The notes below the pieces were generated by a model that was not told where the DNA came from, searched no databases, and was given only the letters and a program-made list of their open reading frames with translations. A program made the position numbers and the translations under genes. From contig NZ_CP022222.1 in NCBI RefSeq assembly GCF_009930815.1, forward strand, positions 6,180,501 to 6,244,500: a stretch of 64,000 nucleotides of DNA, written 5' to 3'. This DNA comes from Bradyrhizobium sp. CCBAU 051011. GTDB taxonomy: Bacteria > Pseudomonadota > Alphaproteobacteria > Rhizobiales > Xanthobacteraceae. How positions within the stretch are numbered: position 1 is the first letter of the stretch; each line of letters starts with the position of its first letter. Below, piece after piece: positions 34,401-42,145 of this stretch.

Positions 34401-37400
34401 ACGAGTTCGATCCGGGCCCGCGCGATGTGCAGAATCTCATCCGTCCCGTCGCTGATCCCGATGGCGCCGGCCCGCTTGGAGGCTACGAAGGAACACAATT
34501 TGCATATCTCGCCGCCAACCTGAATTTCGCCGGCGAGCCGGATCTGGCGCCCAACGCCCAGACCGCGCCGCTGACGGAAGCGACGTTCGGTGTCGCTGCA
34601 AGCGGAGGTCGCCGCATCGCGCCATCGACCATTCTCGAGGAAAACGGCGAGAAGATCGGCGTTGTCGGCGTCACCACTCCGGTGTTCGAGGACATCACGA
34701 CGCCGGGTGGCGTCCGGATCATCGGCCCGCGTACACTGGAAACCGATGCCGACTTCATCGCGCTTGCAGCGGTTATACAGCCGGCGATCGATGCCGTCAT
34801 CGCCCAGGGTGTAAACAAGGTCATTATCGTTTCGCAGCTGCAGGAACTGGAGAACGAGCAGAAACTCATCACCTTCCTGAAGGGCGTCGACGTAGTGATC
34901 GGCGGCGGCTCGAACACGCTGCTCTCCGACGGCAACGACGTTCTCCGTCCCGGCGATGTCAGCGAAGGTGAGTACGCGCAGATCATCACCAACGCCGAAG
35001 GCAAGAACACTGTTCTGGTCAACACGGACGGCAACTACAAATATGTCGGCCGGCTGGTGCTCGAGTTCGATGCCAACGGCGACATCATCCCGGCCAGCCT
35101 CGATCCGAGCATTAATGGCGCCTATGCCACTGACGATGCGGGTCTGGCGCGGGTCTACGAAGGCACCGGCATCGATCCGTTCGCCGAGGGGTCGCGCGGT
35201 GACGCCGTGCGCGATATCACCACCGTGATCGACGGCATCATCACCCAGAAGGATGCCGTCACTTTCGGCCGTACCGACGTTTACCTTGAGGGCCGGCGTG
35301 GTGAGGTGCGCTCGCAGGAAACCAATCTTGGTAACCTCTCCGCTGATGCCAACCTGTGGTACGCCAAGTCTGGCTACGACAGTGCCGTCCAGGTATCGAT
35401 CAAGAACGGCGGCGGCATCCGAGACTCGATTGGCTCGATCAGCTCCGAGGGCGATGGCGCGGAACTGCCGCCGGCTGCAAATCCGGAGGTTGGCAAGGAA
35501 GCCGGCGAGGTCAGCCAGCTCGACATCGAGAACTCCCTGCGCTTCAACAACGCGCTCAGCCTTGTCACGTTGACGCCGCAGCAACTGCTTGAAGCTCTTG
35601 AAAACGGTGTTTCCAACCCGGGCGGCATCTTCGCCCAGGTTGGCGGCCTCCGGTTCAGCTACGATCTGACCCGCGTTGCAGGGGATCGGATTCGCTCGGT
35701 CACCCTGGTCGATGAAAATGAGCACGTGATCGCGGTTGTTGTCGCCGACGGCGAGGTGGTTGCGGACGCTCCGGCGGCGATCCGCATGGTGACGCTGAGT
35801 TTCCTGATCGGTGGGGCAAACCCCAACGCTCCGGGAGGGTTCAACCGGCCTGACGGCTTCCGGTTCGCCGAGTACATCGCGGCCGACCCGGCGTTTGCCA
35901 ATCGTGTCGACCTGTCTCCGGACAATTTGCCGGCAGACGACGTGGCGGCCCGTACCGGCGCTGCCAAATTCACCGACAACGGCTTCGAGCAGGATGCGCT
36001 GGCCGAATATCTCGCGGCGAAGTTCTCGGATACTCCGTACGCGCAGGCGGATACGGCTCCGGCCCAGGATCAGCGCATCCAGAATCTGGTTGCAAACGGC
36101 GGTAACGACACCGTTCTGCCGATCATGGGAACTGACGGTGAGGATGACCTCTCCGGTACGGCCGCAAAAGACTCGATCTTTGCCAAGGATGGCGACGATC
36201 GCGTCCGCAGCCTCGGCGGCGACGATCTCGTGCTCGGCGGCGGCGGTGATGACGTCATCGAGGGCGGCGACGGCAACGATCGGGTGGACGGCGGCGAGGG
36301 CAACGACTTCGTCTTCGGCGACGCGGGTAACGATACCGTGCTCGGCGGTGCCGGCGACGATCGTCTTCGCGGCAATGACGGCCACGACATGCTGATCGGC
36401 GGCATTGGCAATGACCATGCCAACGGTGGCGCGGGTTCTGACACTTATGCCTACAAGCTAGGCGACGGTTCTGACATCATTACCGAAGCTGCGAATGCGC
36501 CGGCTGATACCGATACGTTGGCGTTCGTTGATCTCAATGCTGCGAACGTCACGTTCCGCCGGTTTGGCAACGACACCCTGATTGAGCTGTCCAATGGCAG
36601 CGTGGTCACGTTGAAGGATCAGCGGGTGGGCGGCGGCGTCGAAAAGGTGACGTTCGCCAACGGCCAGGAACTCGATCGCAGCGGCATCAACGGCGCGATC
36701 GTCAATCGCGGGCCGGTAGCTGTTGACGACACGGCAGTTGCGGTAGCGGAAGACGCCGCGGCGTTCGTCATCCCGTTCGCCGACATTCTCGGCAACGATA
36801 CCGATGCCGATCTTGACGCACTCTCGATCTCGGCGCTCGCCAACGTCGTGGGCGGCACGGCAGAGATCGTGGCCGGTGGCATCCGGTTCACGCCGGCCGC
36901 CAACTTCAACGGACCCGCCTCGTTCGAGTACACCCTGAGCGACGGCCACGGCGGTTCGGATGTCGGCAAGGTCAACTTCACTGTGACCCCGGTGAACGAT
37001 GCGCCGGTCACGGTGGCCGACGTCGGCACGGCGGGTGAGAACGAAGCCAAATCGTTCGATCTCCTGGCCAACGACACCGACGTTGAAGGCAACCTGCCGC
37101 TCGGCTTGGTGGCCCTTGAGGTGACCGGTGTCGACGGCATCAGCCTGACCAATGCGCAGGCGCAGTCGGCGTTTTCGATTGCCCCGAACGGCCAACTGCA
37201 GTTCACCCCGGGGAGTCTGTTCGACGGATTGAACGACGGACAGAACGCCACGGTCTCGCTCCGCTATACGGCCGCCGATAGCTTGAACGCCGAGTCGACC
37301 GGCACGTTCACGCTGACGGTCACTGGTGAAACCGACGCCAATGTGGTCAACGGAACCAACGGCACTAACCTTCTGCCCGGAACCGACGGTGTTGATCTGG

Positions 37401-37867
37401 TCAATGCCGGCGGCGGCATGGACTTTGTCTTTGCCCAGGGCGGCAACGACACGGTGCATGCGGGCGAGGGCAACGACTTCGTGTTTGGCGGCGCCGGCGA
37501 CGACACCCTGAACGGCAATGGCGGGCGCGACAACCTGTTCGGCGAAGACGGCAATGACACGCTGAACGGTGGAGCGGGCAACGATTTGCTCTATGGCGGC
37601 TCCGGCAGCGACACCTTCGTGTTCCAGTTCAGCAATGACGGGGCCGGGCGCGACATCGTGTTCGATTTCCGTGCAGGCTCTGGTCCGGACCACGACGTCG
37701 TTCAGCTCGACCAGTCGAAGTTTGCCGACTTCAGCGCCCTGATGGCTTCCAGTGCGTTGCAGGACACGCAGATCGGCGTCCAGATCGAATACAATGACGG
37801 GTCGAGCATCACACTGCTCGGCGTCAACAAGGCAAGCCTGACGGTGGATGATTTCAAGTTCGCCTAA
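28448..37867 (+). CDS. Giant secreted calcium-binding nuclease/5'-nucleotidase (ExeM/NucH-type endonuclease fused to UshA-type phosphatase, RTX)
   Basis: 3139 residues from ATG 28448 (GGAG 6 nt before it). No Sec signal, as expected for a type I secretion substrate. Order by approximate residue: N-terminal beta domain 1-220; Calx-beta 225-350; choice-of-anchor-I beta-propeller 380-890; second Calx-beta 890-1015; NucH-type OB-like domain 1017-1308; endonuclease/exonuclease/phosphatase domain 1311-1665 with LQEV (1361), GDLND (1557) and SDHDP (1651); RTX-like and SbsA-type Ig region to 1895; metallophosphatase with HASDF (1901) and GNHEFDPG (1983); 5'-nucleotidase C-domain with NGGGIRD (2319); RTX nonapeptides 2580-2665; cadherin/VCBS-like repeats 2755-2960; RTX 2975-3055; C-terminal secretion signal ending DDFKFA. 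It probably degrades extracellular DNA and dephosphorylates the nucleotides, scavenging phosphate. The matching secretion genes follow. Confidence 0.93.
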   Translation: MALVPGSIAFIGYNADGSDGFAFIVIDTIDPGQVIYFSDNEWNGSAFNTGEGGFSWTNGASALTAGTVVEFLSTSATKSVNIGTVSAGSIALGNSGESIYAFTGSSLTAPTTFLAAVTNNNGGFNGATTSGMLTNTGLTAGSTALVLPGTSGADVAVYNPETAGTTFASRADALAAFNAGSNFVTQDASGDQDADNVTPDGPFRTDPQSPIAGMMFTIGASQQPQAVAFAAGSVSVSQAEGNTGTTAFTFTVERTGGTVGDISFSGQVSSAAADAADFSGQVSVPFAFSGTIPAGQTSAVVTIQVAGDAVVETSEAFTLTLQTVANNNAAITVALGAQATATGTIQNDDAVAPGNVINGITILDEAPSLAGATPAPVASNAIQLVRLDNFTPAAGTNAEVVTFDATTDRAFVLNTIGNKIDIVGISASGATSSVGSIDLTALDGFGGANSVAVKNGVLAVAITSDQPGGNGFVALFDTNGVLIKTVEVGAGPDQIVFTADGSKLLVANEGEPFTVGPNVVNPEGSVSVISLAGGAANAAVATTIEFDGLNGFENVLKQAGVSVLTGQAAAADIEPEYITVSPDGSRAYVTLQEVNAVAVIDLTNPAATKPIAILPLGGVDHNLAGNAFDGSDRDGTANLRTADVIGLLQPDAIASYSVGGSTYFITANEGDARVNLDDEANLADLTLDPTAYANAAALQNNTTGLGRLRVRQDLGDTDGDGDIDQIYAYGGRGISIFKQNADGTITKVRESGGEFEAIIARDFAARFNIDTAEGGGGGATDNRSDNKGPEPEGIDIGVINGRTYAFVGLERVGGVMIYDVTDPANASYVGYRPPLTGEGNAPEVTKFISAEDSPTGTALVLTANEGNSTAGFAGSGLTVYAALPQGYAQEVRVASSSLTVSHNEGNSGATAYSFVIERTNGTIGSVDVSLQLASNAANATDFAGGAALPQIINATIPAGQSSVTVTVNVAGDAVFEANETFTLTVTGASTTQEGVTAAVSATQAVATGTIQNDDMMHIYDVQGAGHRSAFVGQQVTVRGIVTAIDASGTENGGNNPVGYYIQDAVGDGDYRTSDGVFVFLGTGAGVSIPSGIVVGAEVQLTATVSEFASTNQLSTTQLNPVAGTTSVLSTGNALPTAVRVGDVDNLATGLERKPALVSLGDDDVDTAPPAGTYDPVNQGSDFWESLEGMRVTLEDVRVTSPFHSAFDEQFVTPNVGTNASTNSRGGLTISDTTPGTTQPADKVFDFNPERIQLDDEAGVALPTSLQTGDRPGDVTGVVNYANGQYEVNTTEAYGPVTAANLQKETTTIVENFDRIRVATFNVENLAPVGQPVDGAPTPASKFAGLADAIVSNLKAPEIIALQEVLDNDGATSSSTTSASQTLSQLIDAIVAAGGPRYVAIDSPPIDNIGGIPGGNQRVAYLYVPEAVSPTARNGLTDIVTDADGVKVQQFASANQIGQGNTDFTATRKSLPMEWSPVGYTDEQGGTFWTVNNHLSSKGGSAPLYTTLLDLPLYADPINGSAQQTGTSNEREGQAETINAFVDGLLANGSATDDRIVVLGDLNDFQFFPVVDLITGELTRTTANPDGTPSIFAPGTAVLSELISKLPVNERYSYNFDGNAQALDHILVSNNMFDSAQFDIVHINSEFIDQLSDHDPSVSSLVMSRSAAIATAGNDVFDQAAYTAKFGARGSLAGNDTIDGLGGDDRIVAGRGNDVIDGGTNGAAGDVAIYSGAHSNYTVTVQGGSFVITDKRVGPWDGVDTVTNVERFEFADRTLTAAQLLDASGPVLTAATPADNATGVATGSNIVLTFDEAVAAGTGNIVISNGAGDTRTIAINDASQVTISGNTVTINPAADLAAGGAYDVTLAAGVITDIAGNAFGGIAQNALDFTVAAPQTYKLQILHASDFEAGLKAIDDAPRFAAIVDRLEDTFTNSITLASGDNYIPSPFFNAASDPALASFFPPSIGRADIRILNSIGIEASVIGNHEFDPGPRDVQNLIRPVADPDGAGPLGGYEGTQFAYLAANLNFAGEPDLAPNAQTAPLTEATFGVAASGGRRIAPSTILEENGEKIGVVGVTTPVFEDITTPGGVRIIGPRTLETDADFIALAAVIQPAIDAVIAQGVNKVIIVSQLQELENEQKLITFLKGVDVVIGGGSNTLLSDGNDVLRPGDVSEGEYAQIITNAEGKNTVLVNTDGNYKYVGRLVLEFDANGDIIPASLDPSINGAYATDDAGLARVYEGTGIDPFAEGSRGDAVRDITTVIDGIITQKDAVTFGRTDVYLEGRRGEVRSQETNLGNLSADANLWYAKSGYDSAVQVSIKNGGGIRDSIGSISSEGDGAELPPAANPEVGKEAGEVSQLDIENSLRFNNALSLVTLTPQQLLEALENGVSNPGGIFAQVGGLRFSYDLTRVAGDRIRSVTLVDENEHVIAVVVADGEVVADAPAAIRMVTLSFLIGGANPNAPGGFNRPDGFRFAEYIAADPAFANRVDLSPDNLPADDVAARTGAAKFTDNGFEQDALAEYLAAKFSDTPYAQADTAPAQDQRIQNLVANGGNDTVLPIMGTDGEDDLSGTAAKDSIFAKDGDDRVRSLGGDDLVLGGGGDDVIEGGDGNDRVDGGEGNDFVFGDAGNDTVLGGAGDDRLRGNDGHDMLIGGIGNDHANGGAGSDTYAYKLGDGSDIITEAANAPADTDTLAFVDLNAANVTFRRFGNDTLIELSNGSVVTLKDQRVGGGVEKVTFANGQELDRSGINGAIVNRGPVAVDDTAVAVAEDAAAFVIPFADILGNDTDADLDALSISALANVVGGTAEIVAGGIRFTPAANFNGPASFEYTLSDGHGGSDVGKVNFTVTPVNDAPVTVADVGTAGENEAKSFDLLANDTDVEGNLPLGLVALEVTGVDGISLTNAQAQSAFSIAPNGQLQFTPGSLFDGLNDGQNATVSLRYTAADSLNAESTGTFTLTVTGETDANVVNGTNGTNLLPGTDGVDLVNAGGGMDFVFAQGGNDTVHAGEGNDFVFGGAGDDTLNGNGGRDNLFGEDGNDTLNGGAGNDLLYGGSGSDTFVFQFSNDGAGRDIVFDFRAGSGPDHDVVQLDQSKFADFSALMASSALQDTQIGVQIEYNDGSSITLLGVNKASLTVDDFKFA

Positions 37868-37891
37868 CGGACTGAATTGACTTGTGAATAG

Positions 37892-37917
37892 AAGGGGGGC
37901 GCCTGCGCTCCCTTTCG
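37892..37917 (+). terminator. Hairpin between the giant gene and its secretion genes (possible partial terminator)
   Basis: AAGGGGGGCG (37892-37901) pairs with CGCTCCCTTT (37906-37915) through a CCTG loop with two G-U wobbles. The run of T after the stem is short (TTTC), so termination may be partial, giving less transcript for the secretion genes than for the secreted protein, as in other RTX operons. Confidence 0.45.
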
Positions 37918-37919
37918 TC

Positions 37920-37937
37920 ATGTCAGATAACTGTAAC
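37920..37937 (+). promoter_or_regulatory. Candidate Pho box upstream of the type I secretion genes
   Basis: ATGTCAG-ATAA-CTGTAAC matches CTGTCAY-N4-CTGTCAY at 11 of 14 bases, 42 bp before the TTG start of the ABC gene. The downstream half shares CTGTAA with the box before the giant gene. The match is modest; the recurrence in both places where it would make sense raises its value. Confidence 0.35.
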
Positions 37938-37978
37938 AATCAGCGGCTAAGGCGCTACTGAAGAAGTGAGCGTCAATC

Positions 37979-39733
37979 TTGGGCACCAGCGCAAATCAAC
38001 CCGGTCACGCCGGCTCGGAGCTTGACGGCGCGCTGTCGCAATGCCGATCCGCCTTTATCGCCATCGCCGGGTTCAGTGCGATCCTCAATATTCTGGCGCT
38101 CACCGGCTCCATATTCATGATGGAGGTCTACGATCGCGTGTTGCCCAGCCGGAGCGTTCCGACGCTGATCGGCCTCCTGATCCTGGCGATGACGCTCTAT
38201 GTTTTTCAGGGCCTGATGGATGCGCTTCGCGGCCGGCTGCTGGTCCGTATCGGCATGCGGCTCGATCAAATCATGTCGGATCGTGTCTATTCGACGGTGA
38301 TGCGCCTGCCCATCCAGGCGCCGAAACGCGGCGCGTCGATCCAGCCGCTGCGTGATCTCGACACCATCAGGAGCTACTTGTCGGGGCCGGGGCCGACCGC
38401 CTTCTTCGATTTGCCGTGGGTACCGTTCTATCTCGCGATCTGCTTTGCCTTTCATGTCTGGATCGGCGTCACCGTGCTTGCAGGTGCGCTCGTTCTGGTA
38501 TCGCTGACGTTGCTGTCCGAACTGCTGGCGCGGAATTCGTCGCTCGATTCGAACCGGGTCGGCAATGAGCGGGCGCGGCTTTCCGAGACCAGCCGGCGCA
38601 ATGCCGAAGCCTTGACGGCACTCGGCATGACAGGTTGGGTCTCGCGTCGCTGGCAGACCCTAAATCGCCAGTTCCTGTCGGGGCTCAACCAGTCGAGCGA
38701 CCTTGCCGCGGGGCTCAGCGCGGTCGGCCGCTCGTTCCGCATGATGCTGCAATCGGGTGTGCTGGCTGTCGGCGCCTATCTCGTCATCAATCAGCAGGCG
38801 ACGGCCGGCGTCATCATTGCCTCGTCAATCCTGTCGGCCCGTGCGCTCGGTCCGGTCGATCTCGCGATATCGCACTGGCGCAGTTTCGTCGGAGCCCGGC
38901 AGGCGCGCCAGCGTCTCAATCAACTTCTCGCCTTGCTGCCGATCCAAAGGGCGCCGACGGCGTTGCCCAGGCCGCAGCGAAGTCTCAACGTCGATAATGT
39001 CAGTGCTGCACCGCCGGACGTGCAGCGGGCGGTTGTGCAGGAACTGACCTTTGCGCTGAAGGCCGGCAGTGGTCTTGGGGTCATCGGTCCGAGCGCGTCC
39101 GGGAAATCGTCGCTGGCGCGCATTCTGGTCGGGCTGTGGACGCCGGCGCGCGGAACTGTCCGGCTCGATGGCGCGACCCTTGATCAATGGATGCCCGACG
39201 ACCTTGGCCGGCACATTGGCTACCTTCCCCAGGACGTCGAACTGGTCGAAGGCACAATTGCCGAAAATATCTCGCGGTTCGATCCTGAGGCCTCGCCTGA
39301 CGGCATCATCGCGGCCGCCAGAGCCGCGGGCGTCCACGAACTGGTTCTGGGTCTGCCATTGGGCTACGACACCCCGATCGGCGAGCAGGGATCGGCGCTG
39401 TCAGCCGGCCAGCAGCAGCGCGTTGCGCTGGCGCGGGCCCTGTATGGCGATCCGTTCCTCGTCGTGCTCGATGAGCCGAATTCAAATCTCGATGTCGAAG
39501 GCGACGAGGCATTGACGCAGGCCATTCTCAATATCAGGGCCCGCGGCGCAATCGTGATTGTGGTGGCGCATCGCCCGAGCGCGCTCGCCGGCGTGGATTA
39601 TGTGCTGGCGCTCAACGGCGGGCGGCAGCAGGCATTCGGTCCCAAGGACGAGGTGTTGGCAAAGGTGTTGCGGCGTGATGCTGCGCCTGCCGCCCCGAAA
39701 ATCGTTCACGCAGCGGCGCAGGGACGGCCATGA
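37979..39733 (+). CDS. Type I secretion system ABC permease/ATPase (PrtD/AprD type)
   Basis: 584 residues. The start is TTG 37979: a stop codon lies 12 bp upstream in frame and there is no early ATG, so a weak start is forced. An exporter membrane domain with about six helices (residues 25-310) begins with the family's FMMEVYDRVLPSRSVPTL segment; the ATPase domain has Walker A GPSASGKSS (about 370), signature LSAGQQQRVALARAL (about 475) and Walker B LVVLDEPNSNLD (about 495). No peptidase C39 domain. It should export the adjacent giant RTX protein without a cleaved signal. The outer-membrane TolC-type partner is not in the window. Confidence 0.92.
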   Translation: MGTSANQPGHAGSELDGALSQCRSAFIAIAGFSAILNILALTGSIFMMEVYDRVLPSRSVPTLIGLLILAMTLYVFQGLMDALRGRLLVRIGMRLDQIMSDRVYSTVMRLPIQAPKRGASIQPLRDLDTIRSYLSGPGPTAFFDLPWVPFYLAICFAFHVWIGVTVLAGALVLVSLTLLSELLARNSSLDSNRVGNERARLSETSRRNAEALTALGMTGWVSRRWQTLNRQFLSGLNQSSDLAAGLSAVGRSFRMMLQSGVLAVGAYLVINQQATAGVIIASSILSARALGPVDLAISHWRSFVGARQARQRLNQLLALLPIQRAPTALPRPQRSLNVDNVSAAPPDVQRAVVQELTFALKAGSGLGVIGPSASGKSSLARILVGLWTPARGTVRLDGATLDQWMPDDLGRHIGYLPQDVELVEGTIAENISRFDPEASPDGIIAAARAAGVHELVLGLPLGYDTPIGEQGSALSAGQQQRVALARALYGDPFLVVLDEPNSNLDVEGDEALTQAILNIRARGAIVIVVAHRPSALAGVDYVLALNGGRQQAFGPKDEVLAKVLRRDAAPAAPKIVHAAAQGRP

Positions 39734-41043
39734 TGACCGGCACCAGCGAAATCGACGCACGCCCGTCAATCCGGCGCCATATCGTTTTCGGACTGGCCGC
39801 GGTTATGCTCGTTGCCGGAGGCATCGGCGGATGGGCTGCGACCACGGATATTTCGGGGGCGTTGATCGCAGCTGGAAGCGTGGTTGTGGAGTCGAGCGCA
39901 AAGAAGGTGCAGCACCCGACCGGCGGCGTGGTCGGTGAGATCGCCGTGCCCAATGGCAAGACCGTCAACGCCGGCGATTTGCTGTTGCGGCTGGACGAGA
40001 CGATGACGCGGGCGAACCTGCAGATCGTTTCGAAAACGCTGGACGAGATGACCGTGAGGCGGGCGCGGCTGCGCGCCGAACGCGACGGTGCCCGCGAGGT
40101 CGCCTGGCCCTCCGAATTTCGCGGCAGGCGCGACGAACCGGGCATTCTCGAGTTGATGGCTGACGAGGAGCGCCTGTTTCAGCTCCGCAACACCACGCGC
40201 CTTGGCCAGAAGCGGCAATTGGGCGAGCGGATCGCGCAGCTGACCCAGGAAGCGTCCGGCGTCGCCGCGCAGCAGGCGGCGAAATCCCAGGAAATTTTGC
40301 TGGTCGAGCGCGAGCTGAAAGGCGTTCGCGAACTGTGGGAAAAAAATCTGATCCAGATCAACAGGCTCACGACGCTTGAGCGGGAGGCGGCGCGGCTCGA
40401 TGGCGACCGCGCTCAACTCGTGGCAGCGGAAGCCCAGGGCCGCGGCAAGATCGCTGAGATCGAGCTGCAGATAACCCAGATCGATCGCGAACTGGCGAGC
40501 GAAGTCGGCCGCGAGTTGCGCGAGATCGACGGCAAGGCGAACGAGTATGCGGAGCGAAAGGTCGCGGCCGAAGACCAGTTGCGTCGGACGGACATCCGCG
40601 CGCCGATTTCCGGCACGGTGCACGAGTTGAATGTTCATACCGTGGGCGGCGTGATCAGCGCCGGCGAGCAGCTCATGCTGGTCGTGCCCGCCTCGGATCG
40701 GCTCACGGTGGAAGCCAGGATCGCGCCGCAGGATATCGATCAGGTCAAGATCGGACAGGCCGCAGGCTTGCGCTTTTCCGCCTTCAATCAGCGCACGACG
40801 CCGGAGATCAGCGGCACCGTCAGCCGCGTCTCGGCAGATGTGACTGCCGAGCAAAGAACCGGAATGACCTACTACACGGCGCGGATTGCGATAGAGCCGC
40901 ATGAAATCGCGCGTCTCGGAGACGTCAAGCTGGTGCCGGGAATGCCGGTCGAGGTCTTCATCAAGACCGGCGATCGTACCGTGGGCTCTTATCTGACCAA
41001 GCCGCTGTTTGATCAGGTGGCGCGGGCCTTTCGCGAGCGCTGA
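39730..41043 (+). CDS. Type I secretion system membrane-fusion protein (HlyD/PrtE family)
   Basis: 437 residues, ATGA overlap with the ABC gene. One membrane anchor near residues 18-40, a lipoyl half-motif (QHPTGGVVGEIAV), a long coiled coil (about 90-270, rich in E, R, Q and A), the second half-motif DIRAPISGTVHEL and a beta-barrel region ending near the C-terminus with LVPGMPVEVFIKTGDRT, the typical HlyD signature. It bridges the inner-membrane ABC protein to the outer-membrane channel. With the preceding two genes it makes a dedicated secretion unit. Confidence 0.93.
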   Translation: MMTGTSEIDARPSIRRHIVFGLAAVMLVAGGIGGWAATTDISGALIAAGSVVVESSAKKVQHPTGGVVGEIAVPNGKTVNAGDLLLRLDETMTRANLQIVSKTLDEMTVRRARLRAERDGAREVAWPSEFRGRRDEPGILELMADEERLFQLRNTTRLGQKRQLGERIAQLTQEASGVAAQQAAKSQEILLVERELKGVRELWEKNLIQINRLTTLEREAARLDGDRAQLVAAEAQGRGKIAEIELQITQIDRELASEVGRELREIDGKANEYAERKVAAEDQLRRTDIRAPISGTVHELNVHTVGGVISAGEQLMLVVPASDRLTVEARIAPQDIDQVKIGQAAGLRFSAFNQRTTPEISGTVSRVSADVTAEQRTGMTYYTARIAIEPHEIARLGDVKLVPGMPVEVFIKTGDRTVGSYLTKPLFDQVARAFRER

Positions 41044-41332
41044 TGGCAGATTTGCTCGAAAATTGGGGCAGACGAATGCAAGCTGTGAATGGGTTCCAAT
41101 GGCAGCCAACCTTGTAGTGTCGCGGCCGCCGTTGTCTTTTTATCGTCCGCTATCAATATGATCCGACGGATATAGCCTTATTCCTGGAGGTTGCCCATTG
41201 AGGGGCGACCATTGCTGGCGGTATCCGCATCCAGCGTCGGCCCGGCTTCCCGTAATTTTACTGTCACGAACCTTTTCCGGGTTTCAGCATTTGCTAGGAT
41301 GGGCTGCTCGGGGCCCTAGACGGGGGTGTCTA

Positions 41333-41500
41333 ATGACGGGACTTGCTCAATTGGCTGTAACACCACGTGACCGCTTTCTTGAGGCGGCACAAAAAGAGCT
41401 CGCCGCCTTCGAGCGACGAGAACGCGAATTTTCCAAGCAGGAACGCAAAGAGCGGGCGGCAGAACTGCGGATCCCCGCCGAAAAGTTTGAGCCACACTAG
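41333..41500 (+). CDS. Small hypothetical protein
   Basis: 55 residues from ATG 41333, strongly charged (KELAAFERREREFSKQERKE) and probably one long helix. No family is recognised. The start is uncertain because there is no clear ribosome site and the frame is open further upstream, but the upstream part looks non-coding. A terminator 57 bp downstream of its stop supports a real transcript. Confidence 0.4.
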   Translation: MTGLAQLAVTPRDRFLEAAQKELAAFERREREFSKQERKERAAELRIPAEKFEPH

Positions 41501-41557
41501 GCAGGGGCTTTTAACAGAAGTTGACCGTCTCCTGAGATGCATCAAGGGATGAACTTT

Positions 41558-41587
41558 GGCCGCCTTCCGGGGCGGCCTTTGCATTTT
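41558..41587 (+). terminator. Rho-independent terminator
   Basis: GGCCGCC (41558-41564) pairs with GGCGGCC (41571-41577) over a TTCCGG loop and is followed by TTTGCATTTT. It is a convincing intrinsic terminator for the small ORF at 41333. The remaining sequence up to the tRNA at 41853 holds nothing that I can identify. Confidence 0.75.
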
Positions 41588-41852
41588 AGCAACCCGGCGC
41601 CCAGATGCACGCGTCGTCCAGCGTGGACCGGATTGTCCAGTTCGACTTGGTTCGGATTATTGATTGAGCTGGGTCATCATTTCGATTTTCAGGACAAGCA
41701 CACGCGCAGCCTCAAGACGAGCGATGCCCGCATCGCGCGCAGCCGGGCGGGTAGGACGGCACGATCTGGCTCCCGTGGACCACGGTGTCGGACCATCGAC
41801 TGCCGGCGGATCGGTCGATCTAAGCTGTCAGATTGTTGTGCTTTTCGGAGTC

Positions 41853-41926
41853 TGGCTGGGGAACCTGGATTCGAACCAAGACAAACAGAGTCAGAGTCTG
41901 TTGTGCTACCGTTACACCATTCCCCA
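41853..41926 (-). tRNA. tRNA-Gln(CTG)
   Basis: On the minus strand a full cloverleaf can be drawn: acceptor TGGGGAA/TTCCCCA, D-stem GTGT/GCAC, anticodon stem ACAGA/TCTGT with loop CTCTGAC (anticodon CTG), T-arm CTTGG-TTCGAAT-CCAGG, discriminator G and an encoded CCA. Length 74 nt. The anticodon reads CAG (glutamine). A truncated arylsulfatase lies just behind its 5' end. Confidence 0.95.
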
Positions 41927-42145
41927 ATGGATTATCCAATATAATCAATAGTTTATTTGATTATCTGGATAGATTGCCGGCGGCGGGATCCGGACAAATC
42001 ACCGCGCCAAAGGTTGGCGTCGTTCTACCCGCTTGGTCCTGTCTTTGGCAAGCGTGGAAGAGGGCGCATTTTGGGCTTCCGCCATTCGGGTTTGAAGCAT
42101 TGGAAGCTCAAGCGGCCGTCACTTCTTGCGCCTTTGACGCCATCG

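Noticed and set aside
29156..36418. Very long open frames on the minus strand inside the giant gene (about 800 and 880 codons)
   Set aside because: They are antisense shadows of the RTX-protein gene, lack ribosome sites and have no recognisable domains; the plus-strand frame has clear domains throughout.
36190..37610. Short tandem repeats that could be taken for a CRISPR array or satellite
   Set aside because: The period follows the GGxGxDxxx nonapeptide code of RTX calcium-binding repeats and the reading frame is continuous; there are no unique spacers between identical repeats.
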